Notes: generated by a model from the sequence alone, not told the origin. A stretch of 7,773 bases of DNA from Candidatus Hydrogenedentota bacterium (GCA_016934125.1 JAFGTL010000666.1:1-7773), one strand, 5' to 3'. Numbered from the stretch's first letter, positions 1-6,382 are shown. Made by a program: numbers and translations.

Positions 1-72
1 AGACGGTTCCGGATACGGGACGCGGAAGGGGACGGCGCGCCATTCCGGCTGGCGCGGGATGGCGACGGCTGA
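1..72 (+). CDS. possible 3' end of an upstream gene (partial)
   Basis: The first frame is open from the window edge to a TGA at 70-72 and would give 23 residues rich in Asp, Arg and Gly, ending LARDGDG. The family cannot be recognised from so little sequence. The main support is positional: a palindromic repeat begins 9 nt after this stop, and the only other copy of that repeat begins 9 nt after the stop of the gene ending at 2595. The second frame is also open through most of this stretch, so the reading frame is not proven. No start codon lies inside the window. Confidence 0.25.
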   Translation, partial: RRFRIRDAEGDGAPFRLARDGDG

Positions 73-81
73 GGCCCTAGG

Positions 82-118
82 CGGCGCTCGTCGGCGCCGG
101 TGCCACGGCACACGGGTG
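82..118. repeat. GC-rich palindromic intergenic repeat, copy 1
   Basis: A hairpin with arms CGGCGC (82-87) and GCGCCG (94-99) runs into the 15-mer GGCGCCGGTGCCACG (93-107), followed after four bases by ACGGGTG (112-118). The same 15-mer, four-base gap and ACGGGTG occur at 2615-2640; 23 of 26 positions agree. Both copies are intergenic and begin 9 nt after a plus-strand stop. This looks like a REP-like dispersed element that may stabilise or terminate the upstream transcript. There is no T-tract, so a classical intrinsic terminator is not shown. Confidence 0.5.
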
Positions 119-149
119 GCGGCGGGGCGACTGTCGAGGTTGGGGCGCC

Positions 150-178
150 TTGTACTCACGGGGCGGATGTGCTATTAT
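150..178 (+). promoter_or_regulatory. sigma70-type extended -10 promoter of the ATPase gene
   Basis: TTGTAC (150-155, three matches to the -35 consensus) is followed after exactly 17 bp by TATTAT (173-178, five of six matches to TATAAT). TGC (170-172) immediately before it gives an extended -10. Transcription would start near 185, leaving a leader of about 22 nt before the ATG at 208. The short AT-rich stretch stands out against very GC-rich flanks. Confidence 0.6.
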
Positions 179-195
179 CTCTATAGAAAAGATAA
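175..195. promoter_or_regulatory. inverted repeat at the ATPase promoter (possible operator)
   Basis: TTATCT (175-180) and AGATAA (190-195) are perfect inverted arms separated by 9 bp. The left arm overlaps the -10 box and the right arm lies just after the predicted transcription start, where a bound protein would block initiation. Part of the similarity could come from AT-richness alone, and no regulator is encoded next to it, so the role is an inference. Confidence 0.3.
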
Positions 196-207
196 AAATG
201 GCGCATA

Positions 208-1551
208 ATGTCCTCTAATGAAAGACAAATTAGGCTCCTGATCCGCCAGAAGGTTGCGGATGCACTTGCTACGCCCGTCCCCGCCCACACCCGGCGTGAC
301 ATCCACGTTCCCGGCGTCAAGGGAAAGGCGAAGGTCGCCATCGGCATGCGGCGCAGCGGAAAGACGACGTTCCTCTGGCAATGCCTGGCCGAACGCCTCT
401 CCAGCGGCATGCCCCGTGAGGGCCTGCTCTACTTCAGCTTCGAGGATGAGCGGCTGGCGGAGATGGAGGCGGGCGAACTGCAGTGGATTGTGGAGGAGTT
501 CTTCAGTCTCCATCCCGAACGGCGCGACCGGAGCCCGGTGACGTTCTTCCTGGACGAGATCCAGGTGGTTCCCGGTTGGGAGCGGTTCGCACGACGGCTC
601 ATGGACACGGAACAAGTCGAGTTGTTTCTGTCGGGTTCGTCAGCGCGTCTGTTGAGCCGCGAGGTGGCCACGAGCATGCGCGGCAGAGGGATGGAGGTGC
701 TCGTTCATCCCTTCAGCTTCCGCGAATTCCTGCGCCATCGCGGTGCAGAGCCCACCATGCCCTGGAAGGGACTGCGCAAGGCGGAGCGCTCCGGCGTCGA
801 GAAGCACTTTCGCGCGTATCTTGCCGAGGGCGGATTCCCCGAGGCGCAGGGACTGGCGGCGCGTGATCGGGGTTCTCTGCTGCGCACCTATGTCGATGTG
901 GCGACGTTGCGGGATGTCATCGAGCGGCACGGCGTGACGAACCCGGCCGCACTCCGGTGGATGCAGCGGCACCTGTTGGGCAATCCGGCGTCGTCGTTCA
1001 GTGTCCAGAAGTTCTACGGCACGCTGAGGTCGCAGGGCATGGCCGTCGGGAAGAACACGCTGCACGAGTATCTCGCCCACCTGGAAGACGCGTTTCTCAT
1101 TCGCACCGTGTCCTTGCATACGGCTTCCGAGCGCCGGCGCATGGTGAATCCGCGAAAGGCGTATCCGGTTGATCCGGGGCTCATACCCCTGTACGAGCGG
1201 ACGGGACGCGAGAACCTCGGGCGGGCACTCGAAACGGTTGTTCTGCTCGAGTTGGAGCGCCGGGGGTGTGAGGTCGGTTACCTCCGCACACCTGAAGGCC
1301 GCGAAGTCGACTTCGTCGCAGTAGGGCCTCAGGGCGAAAGGCACCTGATTCAGGTATGCGCCGGTTTGGAGGAGTCCGGCACGTGGGAACGCGAGGTGCA
1401 AGGGCTGCTCTCCGGAGCCGTTGATGATCCCCGGGCCGTGCCCCTCGTGCTCACGTTCGATGCGCTCCCGCCTCGCGAGCCGCTCCCGCGGCCGATCCGG
1501 TGGCTACCGGCAAGCGCGTGGCTGCTGGGAGAAGAGCCGTCCGAGCCGTGA
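208..1551 (+). CDS. AAA_14/DUF4143-type ATPase
   Basis: This 447-residue protein is probably cytosolic, with no signal peptide or membrane helix. It has the usual layout and length of the AAA_14 plus DUF4143 family (Pfam PF13173 and PF13635). The Walker A motif is at residues 46-54 (GMRRSGKTT; Lys52). Walker B is at 111-119, with Asp116-Glu117. A sensor-1-like LSGSSARLL follows at 141-149, and conserved arginines of the MRGRG segment at 157-161. The DUF4143 part covers roughly 195-447 and contains FPEAQ (210-214). Near the end is a PD-(D/E)XK-like fold with Glu342 and EVDFV (366-370). The usual Glu-x-Lys of active nucleases is replaced by Gln382-Val-Cys384, a common variant in this family that argues against DNA cleavage. 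Physiological substrates of the family are not established. The ATG at 208 fits the promoter at 150-178; the ribosome binding site is weak. An ATG at 198 is out of frame. The gene appears to be transcribed alone. Confidence 0.9.
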   Translation: MSSNERQIRLLIRQKVADALATPVPAHTRRDIHVPGVKGKAKVAIGMRRSGKTTFLWQCLAERLSSGMPREGLLYFSFEDERLAEMEAGELQWIVEEFFSLHPERRDRSPVTFFLDEIQVVPGWERFARRLMDTEQVELFLSGSSARLLSREVATSMRGRGMEVLVHPFSFREFLRHRGAEPTMPWKGLRKAERSGVEKHFRAYLAEGGFPEAQGLAARDRGSLLRTYVDVATLRDVIERHGVTNPAALRWMQRHLLGNPASSFSVQKFYGTLRSQGMAVGKNTLHEYLAHLEDAFLIRTVSLHTASERRRMVNPRKAYPVDPGLIPLYERTGRENLGRALETVVLLELERRGCEVGYLRTPEGREVDFVAVGPQGERHLIQVCAGLEESGTWEREVQGLLSGAVDDPRAVPLVLTFDALPPREPLPRPIRWLPASAWLLGEEPSEP

Positions 1552-1557
1552 CGCCCG

Positions 1558-1575
1558 CGGCCCGGCGCTGGGCCG
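1558..1575 (+). terminator. GC-rich hairpin after the ATPase gene
   Basis: Arms CGGCCC (1558-1563) and GGGCCG (1570-1575) enclose a 6-nt loop, starting 6 nt after the stop codon. No T-tract follows, so termination is plausible from position only. The hairpin would also separate this gene from the next promoter. Confidence 0.35.
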
Positions 1576-1593
1576 GAGGGCCTGCCATTGCTG

Positions 1594-1622
1594 TTGCGCG
1601 GCAGGAAGGGGCGTGCTAGAGT
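1594..1622 (+). promoter_or_regulatory. candidate extended -10 promoter of the DUF3592-type gene
   Basis: TTGCGC (1594-1599) and TAGAGT (1617-1622) are 17 bp apart, and TGC (1614-1616) precedes the -10. This is the same extended arrangement as at 150-178. Transcription would begin near 1629, which places the ATG at 1629 at the very start of the message and favours the ATG at 1683 as the true start. An inverted repeat, CCTGCC (1581-1586) and GGCAGG (1600-1605), brackets the -35 and might be an operator. The box scores are moderate. Confidence 0.4.
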
Positions 1623-1682
1623 TCCGTTATGGCATCAGGGGCGACATCGGGGCCAGGACATGAGAACCGGGCGCGTCTCACC

Positions 1683-2555
1683 ATGCTGAGAACACTGCTG
1701 AGATACGTGCAGACGGCGTTGTGCGCATGGCTGATGAGTGCCATCGTGTTGGTGTTGGCCGGGTTCGGGTTCGTGGGATGGTTCAACGTCTGGCGAACGG
1801 CCGATTGGGTTGCGGTGAACGGGGAGATCATGAGACTCAAGGCGAGCAACCGAGGGATCTTCAAGCGCACGTCGCCGCAGTCGGGCCATTGCTCCGTCTT
1901 GCGGTGCAGCTACACCTATACCGTTTCGGGCCGGACGTATCGGAACCACAGGATCGGGTTCCTGTCCGGCAGGCCCGCCGCGGCGCGTTCCCGGCAGTAC
2001 AAGGTGCTGGTGCGATGCCAGCAACGACGGGAAGAGATTCAGGTGTGGGTTGATCCGAGCAATCCTGCCCGGGCGGCCCTGTTCCGGCCGGAGGTCTCCT
2101 CGGAGATGTACTTCGGCCCAGCGCTCGCTGTGTTCTGGTTCGGCTACATGGGGGGTATCCATGGCAAGCGAGCGAATGCGCCTGAGGGGCGAGCACGGAA
2201 GCCCCGCGGTGGGCTCCCTGTTGCAGGTTCGGTGTGCAGACGGCGTTCAGGCCTTCCCGGAGGTGTTGGGCCGGGCAGGCCGGCCCTTCCGAATGCTGGG
2301 ATGGGTGATCGCCGGCGTGTTCGGCGTCATGTCCTGCCTGGGGCTTCTACTCGCAACGGCCCTGTTCTCCACACTGCCGTTCAGCATCATGTGGGCGATG
2401 AAGTACCGGCTGCCCTGGCGGCTGTGCACGACGGTTGCCGTGGCCAACGTTGCCGCGTGTCTTGTCCTGTTCGTGGTTGGATACTTCGTGTTCTGCAAGC
2501 GTATGCGCTCGGCGCACCGCCTGGACATCGACGTCATGGTGATGGCGCTTGGTGA
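1683..2555 (+). CDS. DUF3592-type membrane protein, N-terminal part of an apparently frameshifted gene
   Basis: Residues 1-158 look authentic. There is a membrane helix at about 10-33. An extracytoplasmic beta-rich domain follows with the DUF3592 pattern: WVAVNGEI (42-49), then CSYTYTVSGRTYRNHRIGF (75-93), then VDPSNPARAALFRP (123-136). A second helix lies at about 141-157. DUF3592 has no established biochemical function. After the run of six G's at 2150-2155 this frame becomes Arg/Gly/Pro-rich with no membrane character, while the +1 frame encodes three clear helices ending at 2595. With five G's instead of six the two parts would join into one 303-residue protein with five helices. The sequence therefore shows a broken gene, an assembly or sequencing indel, or less likely a programmed shift. 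An ATG at 1629 would add 18 residues; 1683 is preferred because it starts just before the first helix and suits the promoter. Neither start has a good ribosome binding site. Codons after about 2155 in this frame are probably not meaningful. Confidence 0.6.
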   Translation: MLRTLLRYVQTALCAWLMSAIVLVLAGFGFVGWFNVWRTADWVAVNGEIMRLKASNRGIFKRTSPQSGHCSVLRCSYTYTVSGRTYRNHRIGFLSGRPAAARSRQYKVLVRCQQRREEIQVWVDPSNPARAALFRPEVSSEMYFGPALAVFWFGYMGGIHGKRANAPEGRARKPRGGLPVAGSVCRRRSGLPGGVGPGRPALPNAGMGDRRRVRRHVLPGASTRNGPVLHTAVQHHVGDEVPAALAAVHDGCRGQRCRVSCPVRGWILRVLQAYALGAPPGHRRHGDGAW

Positions 2556-2595
2556 GATCCTGGCCGTCTTCATGATCTGGGCGCAGATCTCCTGA
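2161..2595 (+). CDS. polytopic membrane segment: C-terminal half of the DUF3592-type gene, or a separate small membrane protein
   Basis: This frame gives 144 residues from the ATG at 2161. Helices lie at about 45-75, 88-112 and 125-142, with short charged loops between them such as CKRMRSAHR (112-120). I recognise no family from this part alone. Frame continuity and membrane character suggest it is the end of the gene starting at 1683, displaced one base by the six-G run at 2150-2155. Alternatively it is a separate gene: those G's lie 5 nt before the ATG and could act as a rough ribosome binding site. The separate-gene reading is weaker because the upstream frame then has no stop near its expected end. 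The stop at 2593-2595 is followed 9 nt later by the palindromic repeat. Confidence 0.6.
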   Translation: MASERMRLRGEHGSPAVGSLLQVRCADGVQAFPEVLGRAGRPFRMLGWVIAGVFGVMSCLGLLLATALFSTLPFSIMWAMKYRLPWRLCTTVAVANVAACLVLFVVGYFVFCKRMRSAHRLDIDVMVMALGEILAVFMIWAQIS

Positions 2596-2604
2596 GCGAG
2601 AATC

Positions 2605-2640
2605 CACCGGCGAGGGCGCCGGTGCCACGCCGGACGGGTG
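2605..2640. repeat. GC-rich palindromic intergenic repeat, copy 2, with strong hairpin
   Basis: Perfect 8-bp arms CACCGGCG (2605-2612) and CGCCGGTG (2617-2624) enclose the loop AGGG. The second arm lies within the 15-mer GGCGCCGGTGCCACG (2615-2629), and ACGGGTG follows at 2634-2640, as in the copy at 82-118. It sits between two convergent genes (stops at 2595 and 2697), so it may act as a bidirectional terminator or 3' stabiliser. The hairpin would be equally stable on both strands. No T-tract is present on either side. Confidence 0.6.
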
Positions 2641-2696
2641 CGGGGGGCCGACACGCGAGCATGAAGGACTTCTGAGCCAGTCCCCAAGAGAATAGT

Positions 2697-5600
2697 TCAA
2701 AGGCCGAGCCAGCCCTCGGGCCGGGTGGGTTGGCCGGGTTCGAGTTCGAGGACGGCGCGGGCGTGGCGGGCGTAGACGCCGCGGAGGTCGGCGGCGTACG
2801 CTTCGAGCACGCGGCGGCCGATTCCTTGCCAGTCGCCGCAGCGATAGAGCACGCGGGCGAGGATCAAGTTCCGGACACCGCCGCGTCCGCGGGTGCGTTC
2901 CGAGGCTTCCTTCTCGTCGGTAGCGGCCTCGTCTGCGCCGCCGCAACGTTCGAGGAGGAGGGCGAGCGGCTCGGCAGCGGCGGGATCGCCGAGTTGTTCG
3001 AGGGCCTCGCAGATGGCCCGGAAATGGCTGGCTCGGCCGCTGTCAGGCGCGAGCAACTCGAGCTTTTCGAGGACGATGGGCAGGGCTCTGGGATCGCGGG
3101 TGCGGCCGAGAGCGATGATGTAGCTGTCGAGCCAGGTGACGCAGGGGAAGTAGGTGTCGATGCTCTCCGAATCGAAGCGCTCGGCGGCCTGAACCGCCCC
3201 GGCAAGTGCATCGAACCCGGCGGGATCGCCCATCACGCCGAGGACGTGGGCGCAACGGAGCTTTCCTTCGGGCGTGGGTGCCGAGGCGCAGGCTTCGCGG
3301 ACGAGGGGCAATGCGCGTTCCCACGAGGCCATGATCACCGCCAAGCCAGCGTAATCCTCCTCGACGAGGCCCTGGACGGCCTCGCGGAGGGCCGAGTCGG
3401 GAAGGGGGAACGAGTCGGGAAGGGCGGCGGCTTCGGGGGTCAGGCACTCGACGGACACGAGGTGCTGCTGCAGGGCGGGGACATCGACGGCGCGGGTGTT
3501 GCCGTCGAGGCGAGCGGCCAGGGCCGCGGCATAGCCGGCGGCGTATCCGAGATTCTGCACGCAGGGCTGCATGCGGATCGACGGGGTAGCATCGCGGTGG
3601 GCGCTGACGGCGATGCCGGCGACGAGGATCCCGTCCAGTCCTTTGGGAAGCAGGCAGCGATAGGGCGTGTAGGAGATGCCGCCGAGGTAGTTGTTGATGA
3701 GATAGTAGGGGTGGATGGTGAATCCGTGTGAATCGAGGCGTCCCCCCTGGCTGATGCCGATGGTGTCGGGGAAGGTGCGGTGGTTGATGATGTCGAGGGG
3801 GGACAAGACATAGTCGCCGAGGACGCGGCGGCGTTCGCGGGTATCGATAAGCTGGCCGAGATCCCATACGCCCTCGTAGCGGCGTTTGGCGGCCGCGTAG
3901 ACGCTGCGCACGTCGACGAGATCGGTTTCGTCGACATACGTCCAGTCGGTGTTGAGGTAGGTGGCGCCGGGCGCGCTGTGGGGCAGGCCGGTGCCCTGCA
4001 TGGCCACGCTCTCTGCGCCGATGTACATGGACTGCGCCCCGGCGGCGATGGCGACATCGCCGTTGCCGGTGGCGTCGACGACTGTCTTCGCGAGAACGAC
4101 GCCGCGGCCCTCGGGCGTGGCGACGACAACGCCTTTGACGTGGTGGCCGTCGACGAAGGCACCGCAGGCCAGGACGCCGAACCAGATGTCGCCGCCCGCC
4201 CGGCGGATCTCGCGCCGCCACCACTCCTTCTTGGCTTCAACGTAGCACGGGGAACCGAGTTCGGCGATGCCGGCCTCGGCCTCGGCGGTGAACCCCTTGC
4301 GGTAGCCGGCACAGTAGACACCGATGTAGCCGGTGGTGCCGACGCCCCCGAGATCGGTGAGGTATTCGAGCACGAGGGTGCGCGCGCCGGCCCGCGCGGC
4401 GCCGATGGCGGCGGGCGCGCCGCCGGTTCCGCCGCCGGCAACCACGACATCGTAGGCGCCGAGAACGGGAAGGGCCCGGGCGTCTGCCTGCACCCAGGTG
4501 CTTGGGGCGTCTGTCGGGCGTAATCCGCTGCGGGGCTCACGGGTGTCGCCCGGGGCGGCGGCGGGATCCGCCGCGCCCGTGAGGCGGATCTGCCCGGCAC
4601 GAGGGGCGGCGCTGGCCGCCTCGGCGGCGTGAGCGCCGATGCGCGCGCCGAGCCGTATCCACTCGAGCGGGCGCACGAGGGCGGCGGCCGCGTCACGTGT
4701 GATGTCGGCGCATGGGCCGAGCACGCAGAGGCGCTCGATGCCGGCGGGCCGGAAGGCGTCGAGGTTGGCGGACGCGGCGCCGGGCCAAGGGCCATCGGCC
4801 GACGCGGCGCCATACACGGAGTCCGGGGGAATCTGCCAGATGGCCTCGGAATGCAGCAGCGTGTCGGGGTGGTAGGTGAAGTCGCGCGCCACCTGCTCGG
4901 CTTCTGCGAAGGCCGCGTAGGAGGCGTCCCGCATCGGGATCTCGAGTTCATAGCGGATCAACTCGGGCAGTTGCGTCTGCATAGCGGCGTTCACGGTGCG
5001 GATGGTGTTCGTGAAGGAGCCGCCGGAGCCGTACGAGGCGGCTTGGCCTCCGCCGAGAGGCGTGTCGAGCCGGATGAGGGTGTGCCGCATGCCAGGGCCG
5101 GTGCAGGGCGTTCCCCCGGCGACGATGCGCTGAAACGATTGGGGGCCGGCCGGATATGGGCGAAACCGTGCGCCGGCGGCGCGGGCGAGCCAGCCGCGAT
5201 CGGTCGCGTCGATGATGACTTTGGCCTGCACGGCCTGCCGCCCGGCGCGACTCGCGATGGCCAGCCCGGCGGGGGCGCCCGACTCATCGGCGAGCACGTC
5301 GGTGGCGTAACAGCCGTAGAAATACTCGACGCCGGCATCAAGCAGGGCCTCTTCGAGCACCCGTTTCACCTGCATGGGGGGCAACGCCACGGGATTCTGC
5401 GCCTCGCCGCCGTCCGGCGATTCGGCCGCATGGATCTGGATCTCGCCGAGAAGCATCCGCGCGGCCGCCTCGCCCTTGGCGATGTCGAGCCGGACGTAGC
5501 GGGCGCGGCAATCGATGGGGATCTGGATCCCCAAGGCCGACTCGATCCAGTTGCCCTTGCCGAGTTGTGCATTCCGCACGCGCGCGCGTTCGGCCCAGGC

Positions 5601-6194
5601 AGCGGCGTCATCGCTCGTGAGCACGGCGATCGTGTCCACCTCGAAATTGCCGTTGGACTGGAAAAACATGACGCGGATTTCCTCCAGATCCTCGGGCTGT
5701 CCGAGATCGGCGGTGATGGAGACATCGCCGTTGTACTGCACGCTCTGGGTAAAGGCGGAGTTCCAGAGGCCATCCGCGAGCATTCCGGGGGGATCGCTGT
5801 CGACGTGCTTGTCCATCGAGGGCAGATTGGCCTCGTATGCGAAGGGAACGCCGCGCGTTGTCACGGGATCGCGAAGGAGCCGCTGCTCGAAGGGGGACTC
5901 GGCCGTTTCGCCGGGCTCGAGCCAGAGCCGGATGGGCGCGCACATGTCCTCGCCCAGATAGGGGCGCGGCGTGACAAGGACGACACGGGCGCCCGCGTCG
6001 GCTGCGGCGACGGCAGCGGCCACGGCGCCGGTAGAGCCGCCCACTACGGCCACATCGGCTTCATAGACGACGGGGAGTGTCCGGGCCGATTCGTTGACGA
6101 CGGATTGGGCATGCGCGGCAAGCGGAAGAACGCCGGCGAGCGCTGCCAGCCACAGAACCAGAACACGGCCGTATCGTGCCGCGGGGAACGTCAT
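2697..6194 (-). CDS. exported tandem FAD-dependent oxidoreductase with discoidin-like insert and HEAT-like tail
   Basis: This 1165-residue protein belongs to the FAD_oxidored group (PF12831), many of whose members have no assigned substrate; I cannot name the reaction. A Sec-type signal peptide spans 1-29 (hydrophobic core about 11-27, cleavage likely after AHA at 27-29). No twin arginine is visible, so FAD would have to be loaded outside the cytoplasm. Unit 1 (about 44-530) begins with VVGGSTGA (50-57) and PYLGEDM (78-84). A discoidin/F5-8C-like beta domain interrupts it at about 137-256 (DGLWNS at 141, ITADLG at 160, LTSDDAAAW at 192). Unit 2 (about 580-895) begins with VVAGGGTGGA (584-593), then DLGGVGTTG (614-622), DATGNGD (707-713) and the FAD-site end motif VAGIAVSAHRDATPSIRMQP (858-877). 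Residues about 930-1150 look like HEAT repeats. Unit 2 keeps Gly587, Gly589, Gly592 and Glu610; unit 1 has Gly52, Ser54, Ala57 and Thr75 at those places, so only unit 2 clearly looks able to bind FAD normally. The start has an excellent ribosome binding site. Confidence 0.9.
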   Translation of the reverse strand: MTFPAARYGRVLVLWLAALAGVLPLAAHAQSVVNESARTLPVVYEADVAVVGGSTGAVAAAVAAADAGARVVLVTPRPYLGEDMCAPIRLWLEPGETAESPFEQRLLRDPVTTRGVPFAYEANLPSMDKHVDSDPPGMLADGLWNSAFTQSVQYNGDVSITADLGQPEDLEEIRVMFFQSNGNFEVDTIAVLTSDDAAAWAERARVRNAQLGKGNWIESALGIQIPIDCRARYVRLDIAKGEAAARMLLGEIQIHAAESPDGGEAQNPVALPPMQVKRVLEEALLDAGVEYFYGCYATDVLADESGAPAGLAIASRAGRQAVQAKVIIDATDRGWLARAAGARFRPYPAGPQSFQRIVAGGTPCTGPGMRHTLIRLDTPLGGGQAASYGSGGSFTNTIRTVNAAMQTQLPELIRYELEIPMRDASYAAFAEAEQVARDFTYHPDTLLHSEAIWQIPPDSVYGAASADGPWPGAASANLDAFRPAGIERLCVLGPCADITRDAAAALVRPLEWIRLGARIGAHAAEAASAAPRAGQIRLTGAADPAAAPGDTREPRSGLRPTDAPSTWVQADARALPVLGAYDVVVAGGGTGGAPAAIGAARAGARTLVLEYLTDLGGVGTTGYIGVYCAGYRKGFTAEAEAGIAELGSPCYVEAKKEWWRREIRRAGGDIWFGVLACGAFVDGHHVKGVVVATPEGRGVVLAKTVVDATGNGDVAIAAGAQSMYIGAESVAMQGTGLPHSAPGATYLNTDWTYVDETDLVDVRSVYAAAKRRYEGVWDLGQLIDTRERRRVLGDYVLSPLDIINHRTFPDTIGISQGGRLDSHGFTIHPYYLINNYLGGISYTPYRCLLPKGLDGILVAGIAVSAHRDATPSIRMQPCVQNLGYAAGYAAALAARLDGNTRAVDVPALQQHLVSVECLTPEAAALPDSFPLPDSALREAVQGLVEEDYAGLAVIMASWERALPLVREACASAPTPEGKLRCAHVLGVMGDPAGFDALAGAVQAAERFDSESIDTYFPCVTWLDSYIIALGRTRDPRALPIVLEKLELLAPDSGRASHFRAICEALEQLGDPAAAEPLALLLERCGGADEAATDEKEASERTRGRGGVRNLILARVLYRCGDWQGIGRRVLEAYAADLRGVYARHARAVLELEPGQPTRPEGWLGL

Positions 6195-6202
6195 CGGATG
6201 CT

Positions 6203-6209
6203 ACCTCCT
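6203..6209 (-). promoter_or_regulatory. ribosome binding site of the oxidoreductase gene
   Basis: On the minus strand the sequence reads AGGAGGT, a perfect Shine-Dalgarno core, 8 nt before the ATG at 6194. It fixes the start just ahead of the signal peptide. Confidence 0.85.
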
Positions 6210-6287
6210 GTTGGTTCAGGGCGACGCGAACCGGCCCGGGCGCGCCCAGACGCCGGTCGGAGTCAGCCGTGACGGGCTTCCGGGCCG

Positions 6288-6317
6288 AGTGTAGGGCCTT
6301 TGTGCCGCCGAACGCAA
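6288..6317 (-). promoter_or_regulatory. candidate promoter of the oxidoreductase gene
   Basis: Reading the minus strand, TTGCGT (6317-6312) and TACACT (6293-6288) are 18 bp apart. Each has four matches or fewer to the sigma70 boxes. Transcription would start near 6281, giving a leader of about 87 nt. The call is moderate, but the palindrome at 6312-6328 covers the -35, which supports a regulated promoter here. Confidence 0.35.
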
Positions 6318-6328
6318 CCGCGTTGCGT
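6312..6328. promoter_or_regulatory. perfect 17-bp palindrome, LacI/PurR-like operator candidate
   Basis: ACGCAAC (6312-6318) and GTTGCGT (6322-6328) are perfect inverted arms around CGC. The outer half-sites ACGCAA and TTGCGT match those of the PurR consensus (ACGCAAACGTTTGCGT), but here one extra central base makes the site odd-spaced. It lies on the putative -35 of the oxidoreductase promoter, where a repressor would act. No LacI-family gene is in the window, so the assignment rests on site resemblance only. Confidence 0.45.
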
Positions 6329-6357
6329 CGAATGGGAGACGGCGTGATGCATCAGGG

Positions 6358-6382
6358 GGACATCCCATGTCCATCCATGTCC
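6358..6382. promoter_or_regulatory. palindrome with a third half-site in the divergent control region
   Basis: GGACAT (6358-6363) and ATGTCC (6367-6372) are perfect inverted arms around CCC, and a second ATGTCC follows at 6377-6382, exactly 10 bp after the first. Near-tandem units CATCCCATGTC (6361-6371) and CATCCATGTC (6372-6381) result. The related GACATGGG overlaps the -35 of the operon promoter (6438-6445). Spacing of one helical turn suggests a multi-site DNA-binding protein acting on one or both divergent promoters. Confidence 0.4.

Noticed and set aside
366..384. Active nuclease domain in the ATPase (residue numbers 342-384)
   Set aside because: The PD-(D/E)XK-like core keeps Glu342 and Asp368, but the Glu-x-Lys is replaced by Gln382-Val-Cys384, so no nuclease activity is claimed. 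The coordinates given are protein residues near the C-terminus, not bases.
640..1401. Minus-strand open frame opposite the ATPase
   Set aside because: It overlaps the DUF4143 region of a well-supported gene and shows no domain or ribosome binding site.
2666..2683. Small inverted repeat GGACT/AGTCC just beyond the oxidoreductase stop
   Set aside because: Only 5 bp with an 8-nt loop and no T-tract; weaker than the neighbouring 8-bp hairpin at 2605-2624 and within chance expectation.
2730..4523. Two further plus-strand open frames (2730-3731 and 3780-4523) opposite the oxidoreductase
   Set aside because: Same low-complexity Gly/Ala/Val/Asp composition and exact complementarity to conserved oxidoreductase segments; no independent start signals.
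3043..4951. Minus-strand frames (3043-4224 and 3440-4951) in other phases of the oxidoreductase
   Set aside because: Their products are almost entirely Arg, Pro, Ser and Ala, which is typical of off-frame reading of GC-rich DNA.
4629..6272. Long plus-strand open frame (547 codons) antisense to the oxidoreductase
   Set aside because: It lies opposite a gene with clear domains and a good ribosome binding site. Its product is Gly/Ala/Arg/Asp-rich without recognisable motifs, as expected when a very GC-rich gene is read on the opposite strand.
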